Shown here piece by piece: positions 21,051 through 29,564 of a stretch of DNA of 35,248 bases (its first letter is position 1; each line of letters begins with the position of its first letter). Under the pieces are notes generated by a model that saw only the letters and a list, made by a program, of their open reading frames with translations, did no database searches and had not been told where the DNA came from. The stretch spans positions 603,550-638,797 of the forward strand of contig MNCI01033500.1 in assembly GCA_015680685.1 (NCBI GenBank), written 5' to 3'. Made by a program: the position numbers and the translations under genes. Origin of the DNA: Gnetum montanum (lineage: Eukaryota > Streptophyta > Gnetopsida > Gnetales > Gnetaceae).

Positions 21051-21705
21051 ATTTCTAGCACATTCATCTGCTACTGTAATTCATGACATTTCTTCATCAA
21101 TGCCTGTTGCATCATTCATCACACCGGCTCTGAAAACACTATTTCTGCTCATTTTGTTTGCCTTAAGTTTCACATAGTGCCTTGGCAAAGAGCAAAGAGC
21201 AAAGAGAAAAATGAACCACAAGACCCTTGGCACTTCCCATAAGCCTCAGGCGGGAAGGCAGTTGTCTTGGAAACAAACACTCATGTCTCAAAAGCTCAAG
21301 TAACATCTCATTGCGTAGCTTTGGCTCTCTGCCAACAGGTTCTCTTTAACACCAAAAAAAGGGCCTATTCCTCCAGAGAACGTAACCCACCATCACACAA
21401 CCAACAAGTTCTCTTAAACACTAAACAAGAGTCTTGTTCTGCCAAAGGACGCATATCTCATGTCTTGATTTCGAGTCTGCTAAACAATGGCTATTGACAA
21501 GGATCAGCATGACCCGTATACACACCAGAGCATCCCCTTTACTATGCACAATATCTTGATCCGGTCCCAACCCCCACAATTTTCATTTTCCTATCCAGCT
21601 ACAACCTTCATTTCCCCACTCCCATGTACTACTGAACACGGTGCGATAACATCTGGCCAAGTGTCGAAGGACAATGCTACTAAGTTTCTTGTGTTGTTTT
21701 GTACT
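21051..21705 (+). other. 3' untranslated region of the nested element
   Basis: No pol motif was seen in any frame. A direct repeat CAACARGTTCTCTTWAACAC occurs near 21334 and 21402, and AAAGAGC is repeated near 21190. The 110-codon open frame at 21487-21819 runs into the LTR and looks accidental. Confidence 0.55.
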
Positions 21706-21752
21706 TCTTTGTTGATGCTTATCAGGTCGATTCCTCTAAGCATCAACAAAGA
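21706..21752 (+). repeat. 16-bp perfect stem-loop before the polypurine tract
   Basis: TCTTTGTTGATGCTTA (21706-21721) and TAAGCATCAACAAAGA (21737-21752) are exact complements with a 15-base loop. The right arm overlaps the polypurine tract. A decayed equivalent is found at the same place in the host element (25341-25386). Confidence 0.9.
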
Positions 21753-21756
21753 GGGG
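21748..21756 (+). promoter_or_regulatory. Polypurine tract of the nested element
   Basis: AAAGAGGGG is followed by CCAA and the TG of the 3' LTR at 21761. It is the plus-strand primer site for reverse transcription. Confidence 0.75.
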
Positions 21757-22022
21757 CCAATGAAACACCACAAAAATTTGGACCCAGCACTTTCAGACAA
21801 GAATGAAGCTAAGTCATGATACTTCCCAGCATGACCGAAACTTGTGAACCTTAAAAATAGCATCAAAAAGAGCATATTTGAACAAGAGAGAGTTCCTTGG
21901 GATCCATAGGTGACTACATCAGCATCCGACATCAAGAATTTCAAGTTTTGGGTTTAGAATACTTGGTTTTGACCAAGTATACTCTGGGCACACCTTGGTG
22001 TACGCTGGCTAGCGTATAACCT

Positions 22023-22735
22023 AGCGTACAGCAACTTTTGGGCCCAAAAATGAGTCAAAACATGCTAGAACTGAGTGTCTAGACCCCCTAAGATCTTCCC
22101 CAGGGTCCCTAGTAGCTCTCAGGCACTTGAAAATCAAATTTTGGGCTCCAAATGATGGTCTTTCATTCCTGTATGCCCAGCATATATGCCCAGGGTGTAG
22201 CCAGCGTATAGCAACTTTTGAGCCCCAAAAATGAGTCAAAACATGCTAGAACTAAGCGTTTGGACCCCCTAGGACCTTCCCCAGGGTCCCCAATAGCTCT
22301 CAAGTACTTGAAAATCAAATTTTTGGCTCCAAATGATGGTCTTTCATTCCTGTACGCCCAGCATATACGCCTAGGGTGCAGCCAGCGTACAACAACTTTT
22401 GGGCCCAAAAATGAGTCAAAACATGCTAGAACTAAGCGTCTGGAGCCCCTAGGACCTTCCCCAGGGTCCCTAGAAGCTGTCAGGCACCTGAAAATCAAGT
22501 TTCAACCTCGAAATGATGCATTTACATGACCTATACGCTGAGCATACGTACTCTGCACGCCCAGCGTACAGCAACTTTTGGGCTCCAGAAAATCCTCTAA
22601 ACAGGCTAGAATTGAAGGTCTAGACCACCTAGGACCTTCCCCAAGGTCCCCAGTAGCTCTCAGGCACCCAAAAATCAAGTTTTGACCTTAAAATGAAGCA
22701 TTTTCATGCCTATACACTGGGTACATTTTTCCTGT
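22023..22735 (+). repeat. Four ~180-bp tandem repeats in the 3' LTR
   Basis: Units start at AGCGTACAGCAACTTTTG or its variants at 22023, 22203, 22384 and 22563. Each holds ATGAGTCAAAACATGCTAGAA, then CCTTCCCCAGGGTCCC, then GAAAATCAA. Spacing is 179-181 bp. The 5' LTR has no such block. Confidence 0.92.
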
Positions 22736-22880
22736 ACGCTGGCATCCTGTACGCTGGCATCCTGTATGCTGGAATCCTGTACGCTGGCATCCTGTACGCT
22801 GGCATCCTGTACACTGGAATCCTGTACGCTGGCATCCTTTATGCTAGCATCCTCTATGCTTTCATCCTGTACGCTGGCAT
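22731..22880 (+). repeat. Ten 15-bp tandem repeats in the 3' LTR
   Basis: The unit is CCTGTACGCTGGCAT, repeated ten times with C-to-T type variants. It keeps a five-residue periodic frame, but that is a by-product of the length 15. Confidence 0.93.
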
Positions 22881-23455
22881 GCTATACGTTGTTCAGTTGT
22901 AACATATCCTGCACTCGGTCAACGCACCACCTGTCTCCCGATAAGAATTTTTCTCACCTTATAGCCACTCATCCCCTTTCAAACCCAAGTCTAACGTCAA
23001 AACCCGTATAAAAACTCTAATTTTTGACCAAATCGGGGTTGAAAAAAAATCAGAAGCATCTTGGCAAAAATCGGGGCAGACCACACTAAGCAAATGGAGA
23101 ACCCTGCATCCTATACGCTAGACCCCAACCCTGCACGCTGAACATACAGCCTCTACGCTATGTCTACAGTCCGAACCAGCACGCTATCAAACCCTTGCAT
23201 TCACCGGGGCTCTTCGTTCACCTTGTGTCACATCCACAACTATGTTAAGACCAGTGCATTGTAACTTCCATTATGCAATGACATTTCCACATTTTTGCTA
23301 AGATTTGTTACAGTTTTATCGTTTATTCTTGTATGCATATCGTTTACATTCTTGTACGTTTACGCTCGATTTCACATAAGTTACGCTGTTTATGTATAAC
23401 TCGGCGTACAATATATCGATATACGCTCGGGGAAATCCTTGTCTGATCCGCGTGN

Positions 23456-24300
23456 GACCTATAACACCTAAGTATTATGCATGACATAGCTTCATCATCA
23501 CTACAACCAAATATTTTACAAAGTGGATTGAAGCTATTTCCCTGAGGAAAAAAATGTCTCAACAAGTCTATAGATTCATATTAGATAACATAGTAGCTCA
23601 TTTTGACATATCTTTGAGCATAGTCAAATATAATAGACCACAGTTTAGCAGGCATGAAACACAAGCCTTTTGTTAAGACCTAGGTATAAACATTTCTTTT
23701 GATCACCTTACTACACTCATGCCAATGGAGAAGTTGAAGGTAGAAACAAGGCCATTATAAACTTGCTCAACAAGTTGATAAATAATAGCAGACATAAGTT
23801 GAATGAGGAGCTTCTCCATGCACTTTGGGCCTATCAAACTAGTTATCGAACCATAACTAGTGTAATCCCATATAGCCTTATTTATGGGTCGAAAGCTATT
23901 TTTCCTCTTGAATTGTAGGTTCCATCACTTAGAGTAGCTCTGTAAAACTTCATCAATGATAAGCAGAACAAGGAGCTACATATCATTGGCCTAGATTCAT
24001 GGAGGAGTAATCAATACAAATGCTCGCTCATATTGAACAATACCAAGAGAGGAAAAAACAATAGCATCATCATTACCTAAGAAAATGAAAGATCAAGGAA
24101 GAAGACCTAGTTCCTAAGGCTATTCATGAGCATGTGGACAAGCTCTCAACTATCTCTCAACTAGCTAGAATGGACCTTTCTTGGTTAACAAATCCTATGG
24201 CAATAGAGCCTTTATAGTGGTAGACATGGACAAGAATGAATTGGCCAATCTGGTCAACCATTCCTATCTAAAGCCTAATTACATCTAACATAGTCTTCTT
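23456..24300 (+). pseudogene. Tat-type integrase relic, part 2
   Basis: This continues the host pol after the nested insertion. It opens with GPITP (23455-23469 if the N is G), then FIITTTKYFTKWIEA (23492-23536), the start of the integrase core. LWAYQTSYRT is at about 23826, YGSKAIFPLEL at about 23885, and a C-terminal LVNHSYLKPNY near 24256. Integrase inserts element DNA into chromosomes. Between the zinc finger (ending 15125) and GPITP about 30-35 residues normally present are missing, so around 100 bp were lost at or before the insertion. Many stops are present. Confidence 0.8.
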
Positions 24301-25340
24301 TGTAGGTACAAACCAATAGTTAACATCAATGACCTTTACTACCTATAAAAAGTAAGCCTACATATTTTCTATCTATCTTTCTATCTCTTTATTTAGCACT
24401 ATAAATGAATTGCAAAACTTTATAAACCTTATGCACATCACATAGATCTCTCCATGTTATAACAATAGTAACCTATGGTGACCTGGTTTGTTGGTTATCT
24501 CATGTGGTCCTATGCATTTCTTGTAATAACATGTTTTTTAATCTTATTTTCTTGTTCTCTTAGATTTGTTCTTGTAGGATGAAGCTTTGGAGTCATCACA
24601 AAGGTGCAACTGATCACGATGATAAGTTACCATGTGATCTTGATGCATGAGATTTGGTTAGCTCGGCTTGCCATACTGAGAGTGGTTGTTTCACATCATT
24701 TTCATTATTCCTTCTTGAGCTACAATCCCATAGCCTAATTATAGCCTTACTTATCTAAAATGACAATGATGACCTATATTTGACACTCATGCATTATGGC
24801 CATGTGACATTTCCTTCTTCATGCTCCACCATCAAGTTCGTTGGATGTAATGCATCCCATTCAATAAGACAACCCAATTTAGTTTGACCTTGGTAATGAA
24901 ACTCAATGAAGGTTTCACCTCACAAGAAAAAAGAGATGGATAAGAAAATTACCAAGAAGTTGAAAGATTGATGAGGACCAAAAGATAAACCAATGGCTCC
25001 AAACAAGTAAAGGGAGGAACCTAATGGTCAAGGAAGCCTTGGAGTAGAGTGTTGACTTCTCAAAAACATTACTGAGTGATCAACACGTTGAAGCACCAAG
25101 TGCGAACACTAGATCGATTAGCCAAAATGTCATTGCCATAAATATAATTACGATGTAAACATTTAGAACTCAGTGTTAATCCTATGAGCACTCCCTCATG
25201 ATCAAATATAGCCTCTAACCTCTATCGCCTCATTGCAACCTTATCTCATCATCATAAGCACTCTTTGGTATGGTTAGAGAGCTAAAAAATCAAGTGTAGA
25301 GAGGAAATGTTGGTGATGGACTTGTAGTGGTGTTTTTTAT
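24301..25340 (+). other. 3' untranslated region of the host Tat element
   Basis: This is AT-rich and non-coding, between the integrase end and the polypurine tract. No other feature was recognised. Confidence 0.5.
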
Positions 25341-25386
25341 TCTTTGTCAATGTCTCTAAGATTAATCCTTAAAACATCAAGAAAGA
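25341..25386 (+). repeat. Decayed stem-loop before the host polypurine tract
   Basis: TCTTTGTCAATGT (25341-25353) pairs with ACATCAAGAAAGA (25374-25386) at 10 of 13 positions. Position and sequence match the perfect stem-loop of the nested element at 21706-21752. Confidence 0.6.
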
Positions 25387-25390
25387 GGAA
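25382..25390 (+). promoter_or_regulatory. Polypurine tract of the host Tat element
   Basis: AAAGAGGAA, then GCAA, then TGAAAAACCACC. The nested element has AAAGAGGGG, CCAA, TGAAACACCAC in the same arrangement. Confidence 0.65.
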
Positions 25391-25394
25391 GCAA

Positions 25395-26700
25395 TGAAAA
25401 ACCACCAAGAAAATTGATGTTGTAATGTTTTGGCATTATAACCTTCAACATTAAACTTGAGGTTGAAATTTTATTGTAAAATGTGAGGTTTGTAGTCCAT
25501 GAGCTACAATCTCACATAGTTGAACTTTTGGCGTTGAAAAATGCCTCTTAAATTATTATAACCTCGCTTCCTAGGTAGAAAAATTCATGTAATGTCAAAG
25601 GCTAAAAAGGCCTTGGAAATAGCCAAATTTAGATTTTTCATGGATTTTATATTTGCCATGGCCAAAAATATGCTGGAACCACTTATAGGCAACATTAGAA
25701 TTGTTGGGGTTTCATTTTTCTAGTAAGGCTAGTAAGGATCCCACAATGCCAACGTGGTTCCATAAGGCCAGTGTAGTTCTAGCAAGGACAATGTGGTTCC
25801 ACAAGGCCAATGTAGTTCTAGCAAGGCCAGTGTGGTTCCACAAGGCCAACATAGTTCCAGCAAGGCTAGTAAGGATTCCATGAAGCTAGCATATTTTTCC
25901 AAGGCTACCATATTTTGGTGAAGCTAGTGTAGCTTTCAAAGTTCGTTTACTATTTATAGTGCTCATCATCATTTTGATGGCTTGGATGCATCAAACTTAC
26001 CAAAAATAGAAAAATACACTAGAAATGATGGCTTGCCACACCTAAAAATCACACCTATCTTTCAGCAGTCATGGTAGAAATTTTTAGTTCCAAATCAACA
26101 ATCATATGACTTATAAAAACTAGTTTTGAACACATCAAATAGGTTTTGCAACTTTTACAACCTTGAGCACTTGAAACCTTTGGCATTTTTGTGAGATGTT
26201 TTTGAGAAAATTGGCAATTAGTTGAGCATTAGATACTCTTAGCATAGCACCATTGCAATAGAAAGTCAAGCACATCATTTACCCCTCTTATCACCAATGC
26301 TGCATATTTTAGCATAGAATGAACAAGGAGTTGTCTCAATTGAAGCTAGGGAGTATCTAGATTGTGAGGCTAACTACAGAACACAACCTGCTAGCTTCAA
26401 TAGGATTCAAGATTTATCTTTGCAACTTCATGTACATTTTGGCACATAATTTAAAAACATTTGGACTCTATACTTTGAATATTTTCATTACTGTAATAAA
26501 GTTTACAATTCAATTCTATGCATTTTCTTAGATTGTATCTGCATTTTCATTTAAATTATTTATCCTCATTTACACTTCTTATGTCCTTAGGTGATTGACA
26601 AGATCATCTAGGATGCCTTGGATCCTCTTTCTTGGAGGTCATTGGGATCCAAGATCAAATTGTTTCCATTGGGAATCTTTGATTTTCTAGTAACCGAATA
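25395..26700 (+). repeat. Probable 3' LTR of the host Tat element (right end uncertain)
   Basis: It begins TGAAAAACCACCAAGAAAA, close to the nested LTR start. It contains the tandem array at 25745-25880 and a TATTTATA box at 25951-25958, followed by pyrimidine-rich sequence. The right end is not defined. Candidates lie between about 26600 and 26720, where GGTGCAACAAC follows. No second copy was found to the left of 12625, so the 5' LTR is lost or outside recognition. Confidence 0.55.
25745..25880 (+). repeat. Alternating 19/20-bp tandem repeats in the host LTR
   Basis: Units alternate between GTAGTTCTAGCAAGGCCAGT-like (20 bp) and GTGGTTCCACAAGGCCAAT-like (19 bp), giving a 39-bp higher-order period. 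About six to seven units lie in U3 just upstream of the TATA box. Confidence 0.88.
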
Positions 26701-26929
26701 TTTTTGGTGCAACAACTTCCATAACTAAAATAATCCATTGATGTCCAAGCTTAGGGGAAAAATACATTGGAAAGTGACTATTTGAATTCATCCATAATGA
26801 GAGTAGTAATATAGCTCTTCACCTTTTAAAATATAGTTATTCATTAAGAGCAAATATGAACTTCTTTAAGAAAAGAGCACCATAAAAAAAACTATGTTTA
26901 ATGAAGTTGCATGAAAATATTTTATTAAT

Positions 26930-27760
26930 GTTGATGAAGATGAATTTTCATCAATGATAAGAGACATGGTGAATAAAGATCTTAGTAAGCTATTGATGTC
27001 CTATATTATTGCTTTGAGTAATGATCTATTATATGATATGATGAATGCAAATTCAATGATGAGATGCTACTTCAAAGCTACAGCCTATGGTGTCATGCTA
27101 AGAAATAAAAAACAAGTTTTTGATGTTAATATAATAGAAAATAAGGCTCTAAATAAAGATACAAAAGTAACATTTGAAGATAAAGATAAATATTCTTAAG
27201 CCTTTGATAAATTTAAGATAAAGATAGATGGTGCCCTTAGACATGCTGAAGGATAAGTTGTTGAATTAGAAGGGCTAAAGTAAATAAGAAACACAAGAAG
27301 TTTTCGTTCAAATCCAAATTAGCTAAAGGAGTAGAGGAACTAATAGTGTTGATGATAAAGATGAAGGTGAACAAGTTCATACTAAAAATAAAAAATTGAA
27401 ACTTCAAGAAGAGCCATATATTGCATACAAGTGAGGTAAAAATCTCATTGGGAGAGAAGAATACATTAATAGAGACATTGAATGAGGAGAGATAGAGATT
27501 AAATAACATGATGAATAGTATAAAAGAACATGTAGTTACTGATGAGTTCCTAAAACACTATAGAGAATTATTATTGTATGCTTTAAGGCATAGTTGAGCA
27601 TTACCATCTATTTCCACTATTCCTTTTGGCAATGTACAATAAAGTTAAGGATGAACTCCTCAAGGATTCTTCTTTCCCATAATCATTGAGTCCTATTGCT
27701 TATGAGCCATTGTCATCTTTGAATAATTCTCTAGTTCCTACCAAGTGAAGGAATGAATAA
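26930..27760 (+). pseudogene. Degenerate coding relic with coiled-coil character, unknown
   Basis: The start of the relic is open at 26954-27199 (81 codons). Read across frameshifts, 27380-27600 gives Lys/Glu/Asn/Leu-rich heptad-like sequence (EKNTLIETLNEER, LNNMMNSIKEHVV). Similar helical segments occur in gag-like proteins of pol-less plant elements, such as the one at 29565-32418. No catalytic motif was seen and no family was recognised. An N interrupts the sequence at 27906, downstream. Confidence 0.35.
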
Positions 27761-28401
27761 TCATATAGTATGTTTGATAATCTTTAAAATGTAAATACAG
27801 ACTATTTTACTTGTGGATGATAGTTAATTTAATTTTCTTAGTTGTACTTCATTGAAAAATAATTACGTTGAGTTCAAATAATGATATTATTAACTTAATT
27901 TACAANCAAAATGATTTATAACATTGTTAAAAAAACAAAACATGCTCACTTACACTTCATACTTTACAATTATGATTTTATTAATTAGACATTTAATCTA
28001 TTTAATCATATAGTACTCATTTTAAAATAAAAAATTTAAAGAAATTTCATATTAGAGATTTTACTCTACAATAATTAACACTAAATAAAATCTTTAATTT
28101 ATGTTGTATAGTGGAGAAGTATAATACATTGATAGTTTGTTTATTTATCTCTGTTTTTCTTATAAAGTCCTTGAAAGATATTTAGATAGTTTTTGATGCA
28201 TAAATTTTAGACACACCAATAGTTGGAAAAACTTATTTAAGGAGACTATTGCCTAGGGTGTCTCTCATATAGGTACTGAGACCCAAGAATAGTCTCAACT
28301 AGAGAAGGCTATGTGATGTTACAATTAAATGGGGATCCTACCCCCTCATTGTCACACATGACCATTGTTTTCTACTATTTGTAGCTACTTCGCACCACCA
28401 C
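27761..28401. other. AT-rich stretch without recognised feature
   Basis: Low-complexity AT-rich DNA runs to about 28130, then a more mixed sequence up to the LTR end at 28402. No gene or repeat was recognised. Confidence 0.5.
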
Positions 28402-29314
28402 TGATGAGCAGCTAGGTATCCCTACACCCAACCATACAAATCACGAGCGTTCACGCGTGACTCAGTCGAAATCTGTAGACTGTAAGCACGTAACATACAC
28501 CAGAATTCTAACCAATGAAACCTTGGGTTAGAATGGTCGTTGTCATCCTAATCGCACTTGTGAGGTTCTGTTTACAATGGTTAAGTGAGACTAAGGCTAA
28601 TGATTTTTATATCTTTTTAATTATCTTTTTGACGACTAATTATCTTGGAAAATAAGGATAGAATATTAATTAATCTAAAATTATCTTAATCTAAATCTTA
28701 ACTACTCCTAACATAAGTATCTGGTCCCATCTTCCGAGCATGTTCTGAGCATCTCCTAACACTTCTAGGTTACCAGACGTTAAGCATCACTAGGCTTACC
28801 AAGTGTTTGGATTACGTTCGAGATGGTTGTACTTATGGCCTTAACGGACTATGAATGAATAATAGCGATTAAAATTATAATAACGAAAACTTAAGTAATT
28901 AATAAGTAACTAATAAAGCATAAACATATTAAACTATTAAATGCATAAAATAACTAAGTCCAAATGCTGTAAGGATTGCTTGAATAGTTCATCTTTATTT
29001 TCGTTACGCCAATGGGCTCAGATACATCAATGCTCGAATAAAGAGCCGATCACTTTTCTTACACCTGCTGCAGGCACTTGGAAAATATTCTATCTCTTAG
29101 GGAAACAAATTGCAAGAGCTTCACTACAACTACTCAAAAGATGCCTAAATGAGGCGGAAGGCCCTCTTATTTATAAGTTGGGAAAGATGGTTGTGTAAAT
29201 GGGGCCACATCGACGCAGGGTGGTTACATCGATGGGCCCGCATCGATGCGGCCATGTATACGTGGCCTCATATACGCGACCGAGTCAATGCTTTGACTAA
29301 ATGACACTTCATCA
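28402..29314 (-). repeat. 3' LTR of a minus-strand element, same family as the solo LTR
   Basis: 913 bp, TGATGAAG to CTCATCA on the minus strand. It shares with the solo LTR at 9922-10737 the terminal TGATG/CATCA, the TATAAATAAGAGG box (minus; 29168-29175 on plus), AGAATATTTTCCA-GTGCCTGCAG, ATAAAGATGAACT, the paired GGTAA-CC-AG words, and the last 70 bases (TTTGTATG-TTG-GTGTAGG-TACCT). On its right (upstream on minus) lies GTTGTGGGGGTA, a typical polypurine tract, so this is the 3' LTR of an element extending to higher coordinates. Confidence 0.8.
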
Positions 29315-29330
29315 TACCCCCACAACTGAG
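29315..29330 (-). promoter_or_regulatory. Polypurine tract (minus strand)
   Basis: On minus, CTCAGTTGTGGGGGTA is directly followed by the LTR start TGATGAAG. Confidence 0.65.
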
Positions 29331-29564
29331 CAAAAACTTATCCTCGAGTTACTTTATAATTTTGAAGGTATGAATTCTTATTTACAGCACACATAACTTA
29401 AACACATACATGACACACACATGACACAACATAAATTTGACCAAGTGCTCCAGTTACAGAGGGGAAAAATTACAAAAATGGTAGTGTTCGGAGATAAAAT
29501 TGAACACATCGCTAGTCCTGGAGCCTCTACTGTGTAGGATGATGTACAAAATTGTTGGAGAAGA
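29331..29564 (-). other. 3' untranslated region of the minus-strand pol-less element
   Basis: A short non-coding stretch between the stop of the coiled-coil protein and the polypurine tract. ACACATGACAC words are repeated near 29400. Confidence 0.45.

Larger units (their letters stand above)
15126..23455 (+). mobile_element. Nested non-autonomous Gag-protease LTR retrotransposon
   Basis: The element lies inside the integrase of the Tat relic. The 5' LTR begins TGAAACACAACAAAA at 15126, and the 3' LTR begins TGAAACACCACAAAAA at 21761 directly after a polypurine tract. Both LTRs share the TATA region and a long U5 ending GGGGAAATCCTTG-CTGATCC. Between them lies one frame coding for Gag and an aspartic protease. 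No reverse transcriptase, RNase H or integrase is found in the roughly 1.1 kb that follows the protease. The element is richer in CG and less decayed than its surroundings, so it is younger. Candidate flanks are CCTAT at 15121-15125 and 23458-23462, but the right junction is disturbed (an N at 23455, and missing host sequence). Confidence 0.85.
21761..23455 (+). repeat. 3' LTR of the nested element (expanded)
   Basis: 1695 bp against 1039 bp in the 5' LTR. The beginning and the half from the TATA box (23007-23013) onward match the 5' LTR. The upstream half instead contains four ~180-bp units and ten 15-bp units. The end is marked by an N at 23455, after which host integrase sequence follows immediately. 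Confidence 0.82.

Noticed and set aside
22163-22529. Overlapping 103- and 111-codon frames on opposite strands
   Set aside because: They come from the 180-bp LTR repeats; the length is a multiple of three, which keeps the frames open. No domain was seen.
22693-23011. Periodic frames with an LYAGI or CTLAS repeat
   Set aside because: They are by-products of the 15-bp tandem array, whose unit length is a multiple of three, inside the 3' LTR.
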